DNA of 11,752 bases from UBA7236 sp964638865 (lineage in GTDB: Bacteria; Bacteroidota; Bacteroidia; Chitinophagales; BACL12), in NCBI GenBank assembly GCA_964638865.1, contig CAZXBG010000124.1, forward strand, positions 1 through 11,752. The letters are read 5' to 3'. This document shows, in pieces, positions 1-7,131 of the stretch. Within the stretch, counting starts at the first letter, position 1; each line of letters opens with the position of its first letter. The position numbers and the translations under genes are program-made. The notes beneath the pieces were generated by a model that worked only from the letters and a program-made list of their open reading frames with translations, was not told where the DNA came from and did no database searches.

Positions 1-118
1 GATCTTTTCGTGGTATTTTATACTGCTTTTCTACTGTAATTGGCATCAACGCATCAGTGAGGGTTCCTGTTTTTCCACAACCCTAAAAATACTGGATTTT
101 CATCTTTAAGAGCCTCCC
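1..118. other. Unassigned left edge
   Basis: This is the stretch downstream of the arfB stop, up to the window edge. On the minus strand a frame of about 25 codons (roughly positions 77 to 2) stays open to the edge and would read GCGKTGTLTDALMPITVEK in its first part, but an in-frame TAG lies just before it. Another minus frame is open from the arfB end to a TGA near 58. The plus strand also has short open frames. I recognise no family in any of them, and the piece is too short to call a gene or a pseudogene. Confidence 0.3.
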
Positions 119-526
119 CTACTCCACATCCGGCCGCTTCCTCAAATTCTTCACAACCCCTTTTATTTTTTTCTCTTTAATACGTTTCTCTTTTACTGCC
201 TTTGGAGTTTTGGTTTTAATGCGCTTTTTAACAGGCGTGAGCGCTTTATTTATGAGTTCGTGAAGCTTTTCAATGGTTTTATTCTTATTGCGCAACTGCG
301 ACCTGTCTTCATCACAAACTATGCGAATAAATCCATCTTCCTTTATTCGGTTGCTGAGTTTTACTAAAAGTATTTCTTTTTGATCAACCGATAAAATTTG
401 CGAATTGGCAATAGAAAAATACAGCTCCACCTTGGAAGAAACCTTGTTTACGTTTTGCCCGCCCTTGCCTCCGCTGCGCACTGCCTTAAAAGAACATTCG
501 GAGGTAAGATCAGGATTGATTTTCAA
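119..526 (-). CDS. arfB: Peptidyl-tRNA hydrolase ArfB-like (class I release factor domain, GGQ)
   Basis: This is a short release-factor-like protein of the ArfB/YaeJ family. Family members enter stalled ribosomes and hydrolyse the peptidyl-tRNA ester without a stop codon. The catalytic GGQ sits in RSGGKGGQNVNKV, about 20 residues from the N-terminus, followed by the family's KVELYF strand. There is no codon-recognition domain. The C-terminus is a long Lys/Arg-rich tail (KKRIKTKTPKAVKEKRIKEKK) of the kind that ArfB places in the empty mRNA channel. At about 135 residues the length fits the family. No ATG is available: an in-frame TAA lies upstream near 553, so the start must be TTG at 526 or TTG at 541. 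I prefer 526 because the extra five residues (MKITK) are encoded by the local 15-bp repeat and homologues usually begin about 15-20 residues before the GGQ loop. The function call is firm; the start is not. Confidence 0.88.
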   Translation of the reverse strand: MKINPDLTSECSFKAVRSGGKGGQNVNKVSSKVELYFSIANSQILSVDQKEILLVKLSNRIKEDGFIRIVCDEDRSQLRNKNKTIEKLHELINKALTPVKKRIKTKTPKAVKEKRIKEKKIKGVVKNLRKRPDVE

Positions 527-588
527 TTTGGTAATTTTCAATTTGGTAATTTAGGACATTTTCAATTTGGTAATTTTCAATTTATTAA
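520..588. repeat. Cluster of four 15-bp direct repeats
   Basis: The unit ttttcaatttggtaa occurs exactly at 520-534, 535-549 and 559-573, and once as the variant ttttcaatttattaa at 574-588. The first two and the last two are back to back, with a 9-bp spacer between the pairs. The array overlaps the 5' end of arfB and provides its candidate TTG start codons. Short AT-rich units of this kind occur as dispersed micro-repeats in some Bacteroidota genomes; that comparison is from memory. It is not a CRISPR array: units are too short and have no unique spacers. Confidence 0.85.
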
Positions 589-704
589 TTTATTTTAGTA
601 AGACTTAAAATGAAAGATTACTTTTACCATCAGGTTAAATCCAATTTCAAGCTATTGCACTGCGCTCCTCCCTACTGCCAATTAATAAATTGAAAACTAC
701 CAAA
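566..704. repeat. 25-bp imperfect inverted repeat between arfB and marR
   Basis: The left arm at 566-590 and the right arm at 680-704 are reverse complements with one mismatch in 25 positions. The arms enclose 89 bp without a recognised gene. The left arm includes part of the 15-bp direct-repeat cluster, and the right arm begins 5 bp beyond the marR stop codon. The arms could pair in RNA made from either strand, but the stem is AT-rich and has no T-tract beside it, so it does not look like a standard terminator. A small non-autonomous mobile element or a REP-like dispersed repeat is possible. Confidence 0.75.
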
Positions 705-709
705 TGCCA

Positions 710-1159
710 TCACCCTCTCATTTTATCGAGCAAATCGCTCAAAATCACCGCTTCTTTTTTATCCAGTTTATTCAGATCATATTCAAATAATTTTATATCA
801 ACATCAATTTCTTTGAGTAATTTAATTCCTTTTTTGGAAAGTACTACATCTACTTGCCGCGCGTCGGTTTTGCATTTTTTTCGTTCAACCAAGGCTTTTA
901 ATGCAAGTTTGTCGACAAGACGAGAGGCATTACTCATTTTATCGAGCATACGATCAATAAGCAGATTTACAGTTGCAGGTTTTGGATATTGGCCGCGCAA
1001 TATTCTCAAAATATTATATTGCTGAGGAGAGAGTTCATACTTTCTGAAAAACTGAATTTGACGGATACTTAACCAACTGGTAGTAAACATAAGATTCACC
1101 ATCAGCTTGTGATATTCATCTTCAAATTTCGATTGTTTTATTTCATTCTCCAGATTCAT
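710..1159 (-). CDS. MarR-family transcriptional regulator
   Basis: This is a 149-residue winged-helix DNA-binding protein of the MarR family, expected to act as a dimer in the cytoplasm and to repress its own or neighbouring promoters. The helical N-terminus (residues 1-40) gives the dimer interface. LSPQQYNILRIL (about 43-54) begins the winged helix. The recognition helix lies in MLDKMSNASRLVDKLALKALVER, and the wing carries the family's D-x-R in KTDARQVDVVLSKKG. The C-terminal helices close the dimer. Length and layout are normal. It starts at an ATG at 1159 and has a terminator-insulated upstream neighbour, so it is probably its own transcription unit; I could not find a convincing promoter in the short upstream gap. 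Ligand and targets cannot be read from the sequence. Confidence 0.92.
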   Translation of the reverse strand: MNLENEIKQSKFEDEYHKLMVNLMFTTSWLSIRQIQFFRKYELSPQQYNILRILRGQYPKPATVNLLIDRMLDKMSNASRLVDKLALKALVERKKCKTDARQVDVVLSKKGIKLLKEIDVDIKLFEYDLNKLDKKEAVILSDLLDKMRG

Positions 1160-1204
1160 GGCCGCTTAATTTAAATGTGAAATTAGAAATAACCCCGAAA
1201 AAGA

Positions 1205-1230
1205 AAACCGGCGAACATACATGCCGGTTT
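1205..1230 (-). terminator. Rho-independent terminator of the FG-GAP gene
   Basis: Arms 1205-1212 and 1223-1230 (aaaccggc / gccggttt) form a perfect 8-bp stem around a 10-nt loop. On the minus strand the stem is followed by TTTTCTTTTT. It lies 18 bp beyond the stop of the FG-GAP gene and before marR, so it separates the two. Confidence 0.85.
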
Positions 1231-1247
1231 AAAAATTCTGAAAGTTA

Positions 1248-3176
1248 TTACTGCTTTATAAATTGTTTTGTTGTCTTATTTCCGTTGCTTTCCACTAAAA
1301 TAAAATAATTTCCTTTGGTTAGTTCTCTTACTTCATTTACAATAACAACGGTATTTGCGTCATTCACCTGGTATTGTTTGTTCATTAAAATAGATCCCTT
1401 TATATCAAAAATTCTTACAGAGGTAAGTCCGGTAGCGGAACCAAAGGAAACGGAAACATGATCGTTTACAAGTGATGGAAATATACTGATATCGGTTAAT
1501 TCGCCTTCCCTGTGTGTTGGTGTAACAAAATCAAGCATAATCGACCTATCCGTCCAACCACCATCACATTTTGCCTGCACATATCCGATATAATGTGCAC
1601 CCGGCACCAATCCTCCAACAATAACCACGGAATCCTGTGTGGGCACAGAGTATTGCATTCCGACAACATCAACACGTTTTAAATATAATTTGTATTTATG
1701 AGCGCCATAAAGCCATTTCCAGCCAATGGTAACTGAATTTGGTGTAATAAAATACAGGGCAGGATGTTCGGGTGGATCACATTGTTGTGGTTGTCCGTAA
1801 AATGCATAAACAATACCTTCTCTTTCCAGATCGCCGGAATATTCATCACCGGAAACAACGATATCATCAAATCCATCACCATTAATATCGCCGGCATTAC
1901 AAAGATTTGTTCCCACCACTGAATTGCTGTCAGGCCCCTTAAAGGTCCAGGTTGGAATCCGCTGCGGCCCTTTTGGACCACCCAAATATAATTCCGCTTT
2001 CCCTGCATTTACAAGATCACCGTTATCATAATATTTTGACCCGACAAGCAGATCGCCATAACCATCGTGATTAATATCTCCTGCTTCATTTACGTTAAAA
2101 GCCCAACGTTCATCGTATTGAGTGCCTGTTGCAATCCAACCTATTTCTGAATCAAGACCAGAAGAACTTCCGTAATGCAGATGTAACTTTCCGGATTGAT
2201 AAATTCCATTCGCATCAAATCTCGGCGCTCCAACCACTACATCATCATATCCATCGCCATTAATATCACCTGCTGTGGAGAGATTTATTGCATAAAATGA
2301 GGTGTCGCTTGCGCCTCCGGCAACCATAAAATCCGGAATTGCATCAGCTCCACCAATTCCGCCGTGAAAAGTACACAACATTCCATCACCAATCAGGAAA
2401 ATATACCCGCCAATGTCGAGATCGTCGATACCATCTCCATTTACATCACCCGCTTTGTCCATAGAAACTCCGAGGTTTGCATCCTCTACAATTCCAACAC
2501 ATTGCATGGAAGGCGTTGCAAAAACGCCATCCGGATTGCCGTTAAATACCCAAAATTTACCTGCTTTGTTACCTAAATCACCTAAAACTTCATCGTCGTC
2601 CCAACCATGTGCGCCTACACAAATTTCATCAAATCCATCATGATTGAGGTCGCCTGCAAAAACAAGTGATTCTCCTAATTTTGCGCCCTTTCTATCTCCA
2701 ACCATAGTCCATACAGCAATAGTATCAGCACCATCAGGACCACCCAAATAGAGGTACACTTTGCCCTCGTTTTTCTTAGTATTTTCAAATTGGTGCGATC
2801 CGATTAATATATCAGCATATCCATCATCATTAACATCACCTTTAATTGATACACATCTTCCAAACCCTGAACTATCGTGCTCACCATATTGAACCCAACC
2901 TGCAGTATCAGCCAACCCCGCAGCAGAGCCATAATAAATAAAAACAGCCCCTTCACCGGCAAACGCTTGGGTATATTCCGGCGCACCAATAATCACATCG
3001 TCATAGCCGTCGCCGTTAATATCACCTCCTCCATCAATCCAAAAACCAAATTCTGAATTGGCATTATCACCTTCCTTCAACCAATCGAATTCTTCCGCAA
3101 CAGGCGGGACAATTAAACCCGTAAAAAGGACAGCGGTTGATATAAATAAAATAGCCTTCGTATAATTAAATCCCAT
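1248..3176 (-). CDS. Secreted seven-repeat FG-GAP beta-propeller protein with FnIII-like and T9SS sorting domains
   Basis: This 642-residue protein is exported and probably cell-surface or released. It has an N-terminal hydrophobic signal segment (about 6-25). Seven FG-GAP repeats follow, each with an integrin-alpha-like calcium loop of the form GDxNxDGxxD, at about residues 51, 113, 175, 243, 303, 366 and 429. The even spacing of 60-68 residues and the count of seven match one complete seven-bladed propeller. Residues 468-552 look like a fibronectin type III domain. Residues 562-642 resemble a type A C-terminal sorting domain of the type IX secretion system (ISIFPSLVNDHVSVSF, then VRIFDIKG, ending TTKQFIKQ). 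Such tails direct export across the outer membrane. The ATG at 3176 lies 98 bp after the TonB receptor stop, so co-transcription is possible. The ligand is unknown; adhesion or binding is the usual guess. No catalytic domain is visible. Confidence 0.9.
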   Translation of the reverse strand: MGFNYTKAILFISTAVLFTGLIVPPVAEEFDWLKEGDNANSEFGFWIDGGGDINGDGYDDVIIGAPEYTQAFAGEGAVFIYYGSAAGLADTAGWVQYGEHDSSGFGRCVSIKGDVNDDGYADILIGSHQFENTKKNEGKVYLYLGGPDGADTIAVWTMVGDRKGAKLGESLVFAGDLNHDGFDEICVGAHGWDDDEVLGDLGNKAGKFWVFNGNPDGVFATPSMQCVGIVEDANLGVSMDKAGDVNGDGIDDLDIGGYIFLIGDGMLCTFHGGIGGADAIPDFMVAGGASDTSFYAINLSTAGDINGDGYDDVVVGAPRFDANGIYQSGKLHLHYGSSSGLDSEIGWIATGTQYDERWAFNVNEAGDINHDGYGDLLVGSKYYDNGDLVNAGKAELYLGGPKGPQRIPTWTFKGPDSNSVVGTNLCNAGDINGDGFDDIVVSGDEYSGDLEREGIVYAFYGQPQQCDPPEHPALYFITPNSVTIGWKWLYGAHKYKLYLKRVDVVGMQYSVPTQDSVVIVGGLVPGAHYIGYVQAKCDGGWTDRSIMLDFVTPTHREGELTDISIFPSLVNDHVSVSFGSATGLTSVRIFDIKGSILMNKQYQVNDANTVVIVNEVRELTKGNYFILVESNGNKTTKQFIKQ

Positions 3177-3227
3177 ACACCTTTTTCTTTATTCACTAAA
3201 GGTAAAACAAAAGTTACGGACTGCAGT

Positions 3228-3243
3228 AATGATTTATATCATT
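3228..3243. promoter_or_regulatory. Crp/Fnr-like palindrome upstream of the FG-GAP gene
   Basis: The perfect inverted repeat aatgatttatatcatt has 6-bp arms around 4 bp. Its core TGAT-N4-ATCA is the core of Fnr/Crp-family sites (TTGAT-N4-ATCAA). It sits about 50-67 bp before the FG-GAP start codon, in the gap after the receptor gene. No good promoter was found beside it and no Crp/Fnr gene is in the window, so the assignment is tentative. Such a short AT-rich palindrome can arise by chance. Confidence 0.3.
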
Positions 3244-3274
3244 TTATCAACTATCACATTTGAGTTCAGTGTAT

Positions 3275-5689
3275 TTAGAACACTACTGATAGCTGCAATA
3301 CCCAATTTCTTCCGGCCTGCGGATAATACCCAATCATCTGATTTTCAACATTATCTGCAATATACCGGTATGTCCATGCATTACTTTCATATTCTTGATT
3401 CAACACATTTTGTGTAATAAAAGAAATATATAATTCCTGAACAACGGGAGTTTTTATTGTATAACTTAATTTGACATCGTTCAATAAATAGGGATCTATG
3501 GAACGCAAATCATTTTCGGTATTGTCGGCATATTGTTTACCAACAAATTTGCTGATCAATCCCAATTCAAAATGTTGTTCCCATTTCTTTTTTTCATTTT
3601 GTTTTAAAAGAAAAATATAATTTAAATTACTGTAAGCAACTACGGCAGGAGAAAATGCTATTTCTGTGTCTGTATATTCAAAGGGCAATTGCGAACCATC
3701 ATCCCAATTATCAACATATTCGGTATAGGAGGTAATTATATTTTTACTAAAGGAAGTATTTGCATTCCAGGAGAGTTTTTGGTAAAATAATTTACTCCAT
3801 GCCAACTCCACTCCTGTTCGGTAACTTTCCGGAACATTGGTTCTGGTATATGCACCAACATCATTTATTTGTCCGGTCAAAATTAATTGATCTCGATAAT
3901 ACATATAATAGGCATTCGCCATAAATTGCCATCCTTTAAATTGAATGCGTTCTCCTAACTCCACATTATATAAAATTTCGGGGGATGGTCTGCTTATTGG
4001 CGAAGATTCTACATAGTCATCACGATTGGGTTCTTTTCCAGATTTTCCAAAATAAATATAGGCATTTGCATTTTTATTATGCAACCAGGTAATTCCGATT
4101 TTAGGATTAAAAAATAAAAGATCAACATTTTGTTGCACCGAATTTCCGAATTGATCAGCACCTAAAAATGTATAATTTATTTGTCGCGCCTGTGCATCGG
4201 CTAAAAATTTAAATTTCCTTAAATCAAAGGATAACTGCGCAAAAATATTTCCATCTTTTTTTGTTGCATCATTATTATACCAGGTATAATCAAATCCAAA
4301 TGGAGTAGCATATTCCGCCCAAATTATTTTACCGAAATGGTTCCCATTCAAATAATAATAAGCGGCACCTGCATTTAAGGAAATATTATTTATTAATTCT
4401 CCAGTGTATTGCAGATATGCCCCGAGATAATCGTTATCGAGCCATTTTTGCGTGATCATATCTGTCTCAAAAATAGTATCTGAATTAAGTATGAAAGGGG
4501 TAGCGCCGTAATCTCCAAACCCTTGTGCTTCCTCCAGTTGTTCATAGTATCCTGACCCTTTGGTGTAATTAAATGTGAGATCGATTTTAGAATAATAATT
4601 CAAGTAAAAATGATTGTGCCATTGGTAATGCGTTTGAACATAATTGTCTGTTTGATTTTTGTAGGTATATGGATTATATGTTCTGTTAGTATCCAATATT
4701 TCTACCGGAACACCTGCCCACGATTGATAAGTATGTTCTTCTCCGGAAAATACATTTAATTCGGATGCATAATTTTTCGATGCGAATGCTGTTGTCAGAA
4801 AAAAGGAAGCAAGATCAGCATGCGAACGATCAATAAATCCATCCGCATCAACCTTAGATGCACGACCCTCAAAATACCAGTGATCTTTTATTTTACCGGA
4901 GCCAAATGCTGCGGATATTTTTGATAAATTAAAAGAACCTACTGAAGTATTTATTTTTGCGTAGGGTTTAGCTTCCAGTTTATTCGTAAATATATTTATG
5001 GAAGCGCCAAAGGAACTAATTCCATAAGTGGAAGTTCCAATTCCGCGTTGTATTTGAATATCATCCACACTGCTTGCAAAATCGGGAAGATCGACCCAAT
5101 ACGTTTGTTGACTTTCTGCATCGTTATAAGGCACTCCATTAATGGAAATATTTACACGTGTGGCATCTGATCCGCGAATGCGAATGCCGGTATAACCAAC
5201 ACCATTTCCGGCATCTGAAGTTACCACAGCGGAGGGAGTTGATTCCAAAAGAAATGGCATATCCTCCCCAAAATTATTTTTATTTAATTCGGCACCTGAA
5301 ATATTTGTAAGGGTAACCGGAGAATTATTTTCAACACGAGAAGCTGTGATTGTTACCGTTTGAAATAGATTAATAATTGGCTCCATGTAAAGAATAATAT
5401 TGCAATAAGAAGGATTAACTCCTTTACACTGATATTTCATGGAAGAATCCACTTTTTGAAACGCAATATGATCTAAAAATATGTCGAATGCTAAATTTTT
5501 TGTCGCCATATTAAAATCACCCATTTCGCCTGTAAAAATAACGGTATCTAATTTTGAAAATAATACTTCAACATTGGGGATCGGTTTATTAGTAAAAACA
5601 TCGATAACTGTTCCTGAAATATGGGTTTGAGCAAAATTATTTCCGATAAAAAAAACGGAGATCAATAAAATTAAAAGTCCACGTTGCAT
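3275..5689 (-). CDS. TonB-dependent outer-membrane receptor, probably for thiamin
   Basis: This is an 804-residue TonB-dependent receptor, an outer-membrane beta-barrel that imports a scarce ligand using energy passed on by TonB. A signal peptide ends at FAQ (about residue 21). A carboxypeptidase-regulatory-like domain (about 22-105) starts with ISGTVIDVFTNKPIPNVEV. A TonB-box-like TITASR follows at 113-118. The plug domain spans about 120-237 with typical IRIRGSDATRVNISINGVPYND and IQIQRGIGTSTYG. The 22-stranded barrel occupies the rest and ends in a terminal Phe, as expected for BAM-dependent assembly. Its 5' leader carries a TPP riboswitch, so the likely cargo is thiamin or a phosphorylated form; the receptor sequence alone would not tell. 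The transporter and kinase genes just upstream on the same strand fit vitamin uptake. The ATG at 5689 is well placed before the signal peptide. Confidence 0.92.
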   Translation of the reverse strand: MQRGLLILLISVFFIGNNFAQTHISGTVIDVFTNKPIPNVEVLFSKLDTVIFTGEMGDFNMATKNLAFDIFLDHIAFQKVDSSMKYQCKGVNPSYCNIILYMEPIINLFQTVTITASRVENNSPVTLTNISGAELNKNNFGEDMPFLLESTPSAVVTSDAGNGVGYTGIRIRGSDATRVNISINGVPYNDAESQQTYWVDLPDFASSVDDIQIQRGIGTSTYGISSFGASINIFTNKLEAKPYAKINTSVGSFNLSKISAAFGSGKIKDHWYFEGRASKVDADGFIDRSHADLASFFLTTAFASKNYASELNVFSGEEHTYQSWAGVPVEILDTNRTYNPYTYKNQTDNYVQTHYQWHNHFYLNYYSKIDLTFNYTKGSGYYEQLEEAQGFGDYGATPFILNSDTIFETDMITQKWLDNDYLGAYLQYTGELINNISLNAGAAYYYLNGNHFGKIIWAEYATPFGFDYTWYNNDATKKDGNIFAQLSFDLRKFKFLADAQARQINYTFLGADQFGNSVQQNVDLLFFNPKIGITWLHNKNANAYIYFGKSGKEPNRDDYVESSPISRPSPEILYNVELGERIQFKGWQFMANAYYMYYRDQLILTGQINDVGAYTRTNVPESYRTGVELAWSKLFYQKLSWNANTSFSKNIITSYTEYVDNWDDGSQLPFEYTDTEIAFSPAVVAYSNLNYIFLLKQNEKKKWEQHFELGLISKFVGKQYADNTENDLRSIDPYLLNDVKLSYTIKTPVVQELYISFITQNVLNQEYESNAWTYRYIADNVENQMIGYYPQAGRNWVLQLSVVF

Positions 5690-5751
5690 ACTAAAAATTT
5701 AATAAATAAATTCCTGCAAATGGAGCCTCTGCAAAAGGAAGAAAATTGTTG

Positions 5752-5838
5752 ATCCTCAATCCCTACCCGGAATTACCCGGCCAGGTTCGATGGGTTTAAT
5801 CTCAGTCATCAGCCACAACTGACAACACCCCATGAGAT
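5752..5838 (-). ncRNA. TPP riboswitch (THI element)
   Basis: Read on the minus strand, the leader holds the conserved TPP aptamer parts in order: GGGGTG (near 5833), a variable P3 stem (GTCAG/CTGAT), CTGAGA, ACCC, GAACCTG, then CCGGGTAATTCCGG and GTAGGGA near 5762. The outer stem P1 can form between CTCA near 5836 and TGAG near 5757. This aptamer binds thiamin pyrophosphate and normally lowers expression of the gene downstream. That gene, 63 bp away, is the TonB-dependent receptor. I see no clear terminator hairpin with a U-tract between aptamer and start codon, so control may be at translation or through a structure I could not resolve. Confidence 0.93.
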
Positions 5839-5842
5839 GGTG

Positions 5843-5850
5843 CAAAAGTA
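5843..5850 (-). promoter_or_regulatory. -7 promoter element before the TPP riboswitch
   Basis: On the minus strand TACTTTTG matches the Bacteroidota -7 consensus TAnnTTTG exactly. A start about 6 nt downstream would fall at the 5' edge of the riboswitch, as expected. No TTTG lies 19-21 bp upstream, so only half of the promoter is convincing. The element sits just past the stop of the NadR-like kinase gene. Confidence 0.5.
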
Positions 5851-5858
5851 ATACTATT

Positions 5859-6383
5859 TCAGAACATATTGCTACTGCTTAATTCGAGATAACCTAACAC
5901 GGTATTCATCCTGTTTTCAACAGAGCCATTGAGTTCAATAAATCGTTTGCGGTATTGTATCAGGTGTTCTTTATGTATTTGATAAAGATCGTCCCTCCTT
6001 GTTTCATCCTCCCGCAAAGGATCGGCTTCCCATGGAAAATCGGGGGCACAGAGAAAGTACATTTCCGGTGTTCTGTCGGCAAAGGCATGCGTCAACCAAA
6101 GATCACATTGCTGAAATTTATCTTCGCACCAAATTTTTATTGTTAAAAGGTCGGTATCACAAATTAAAACAGGTGGATGAAGCGATTTAATTTTTTCCTC
6201 CTCACTCATTTGCAGCATTGCTATGCTGCAGAGATCTTCATAAGTATAATTACCAGTAAGATTATTTATAAAAGCTCTGGAAACCTCCTGCACATGTGGA
6301 AGATTTAAATACCCTGCAAGTTTTTCCACTAAAGTGGTTTTTCCTGTCGACTCCGGCCCGGTGAATACTATTTTGCGCATCAT
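5859..6383 (-). CDS. NadR-type P-loop nucleoside/vitamin kinase (AAA domain)
   Basis: This 174-residue cytoplasmic ATP-binding protein resembles the ribosylnicotinamide kinase domain of NadR. The Walker A loop GPESTGKTTL is at residues 9-18. The family's DTDLLTIKIW lies at 76-85, and the lid-region motif PDFPWEADPLRED at 114-126. The NadR nucleotidyltransferase and repressor domains are absent, so this is a stand-alone kinase. Its ATG overlaps the stop of the upstream pnuC-type gene (ATGA, 4 bp), which implies translational coupling. PnuC-family carriers are facilitators, and a partner kinase traps their substrate. Here the partner could phosphorylate nicotinamide riboside, or thiamin, given the adjacent TPP-controlled receptor. 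The kinase fold is well supported; the substrate is open. Confidence 0.85.
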   Translation of the reverse strand: MMRKIVFTGPESTGKTTLVEKLAGYLNLPHVQEVSRAFINNLTGNYTYEDLCSIAMLQMSEEEKIKSLHPPVLICDTDLLTIKIWCEDKFQQCDLWLTHAFADRTPEMYFLCAPDFPWEADPLREDETRRDDLYQIHKEHLIQYRKRFIELNGSVENRMNTVLGYLELSSSNMF

Positions 6384-7072
6384 TTTAAAACTAATTTATT
6401 TTGCAATTTACGATACCAGGAAATAAATCCTGCAAATGCCAATAATGTAAATATACAATATTGAAATGAACTTAAACATAATCCTTTACTAAAAAATAAA
6501 GGAATACAAATAGCATCGCCCATGATCCAAAATATCCAATGCTCAATTTTCTTTTGTGCCATCAAGATCATTGCAATAAAAAATAAAGCTGTTGTGATGC
6601 CATCCCAGTAAGGCACAACAGAATCGGTGTAGGTGTCCAACAGATAACCGATTAAACCTCCTAACAAAAAAGCGGCAAATAAATACAGCAGATTTACCGA
6701 TAGTTTGTTGTATGTAATTTCTGCTTCTTCCTTATAAGTTATATTGGAATCTGCATTTAAAAGGCCTGAATCAATTTCTTGTCCGCTGCGGTTTAATTCG
6801 GGATGTTGCATTTTACCGCCGTGTTTCCAGTAATACCAACCGTAAAGACTTACAATAAAATAATAAAAATTGATACCTGCATCGGCATATAACTTCACTT
6901 CCAAACAAATATAAACATAGAGCAACACGCTGATAATGCCTACCGGATAGACCAATATGCTTTCCTTTTTTGCATACCAAACACTCATAATTCCGGTAAT
7001 AACCGCAATTATTTCGGGAACCGTCATCAACAAAAAGGAATCATGCAAACAATCCTGCAACTGCATAGGCAT
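6380..7072 (-). CDS. PnuC/PnuT-family inner-membrane vitamin transporter
   Basis: This is a hydrophobic protein of the Pnu family, which carries out facilitated uptake of vitamins (PnuC nicotinamide riboside, PnuT thiamin, PnuX riboflavin) across the inner membrane. About seven membrane segments are visible. Family marks include VYPVGIISVLLYVYI, LYADAGINFYYFIVSLYGWYYW and, near the C-terminus, WIFWIMGD, which fits the substrate-site pattern WxxWxxxN/D. A polar loop of about 40 residues after YGWYYW seems longer than in the relatives I remember. An upstream ATG at 7093 exists, but it lies inside the terminator hairpin of the preceding gene, so I start at the ATG at 7072; ATGs at 7066 or 7027 are also possible. 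The gene overlaps the kinase gene by 4 bp. Thiamin is the favoured substrate from context only. Confidence 0.85.
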   Translation of the reverse strand: MPMQLQDCLHDSFLLMTVPEIIAVITGIMSVWYAKKESILVYPVGIISVLLYVYICLEVKLYADAGINFYYFIVSLYGWYYWKHGGKMQHPELNRSGQEIDSGLLNADSNITYKEEAEITYNKLSVNLLYLFAAFLLGGLIGYLLDTYTDSVVPYWDGITTALFFIAMILMAQKKIEHWIFWIMGDAICIPLFFSKGLCLSSFQYCIFTLLAFAGFISWYRKLQNKLVLK

Positions 7073-7107
7073 AAAAAAACAAAGCTGCAACATATAGTGC
7101 AGCCTTG
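7073..7107 (-). terminator. Rho-independent terminator of the DUF4197 gene
   Basis: On the minus strand a 10-bp stem (arms 7107-7098 and 7089-7080, with one G-U pair) around an 8-nt loop is followed by seven consecutive T (7079-7073). It begins 25 bp beyond the DUF4197 stop. It overlaps the most upstream ATG of the transporter gene, which argues that this ATG is not used, or that transporter expression depends on read-through. Confidence 0.8.
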
Positions 7108-7131
7108 CGAATTAATTAGTTAAATATAAAG

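Noticed and set aside
520..588. CRISPR-like direct repeats
   Set aside because: Units are 15 bp, mostly back to back, AT-rich and without unique spacers of regular length; no cas genes are near.
690..1025. Plus-strand frame of 111 codons
   Set aside because: It is antisense to the MarR-family gene; its serine-rich product looks like a shadow translation.
1679..2008. Second minus-strand frame inside the FG-GAP gene
   Set aside because: It is a shifted reading of the FG-GAP repeat region, with no signs of its own coding.
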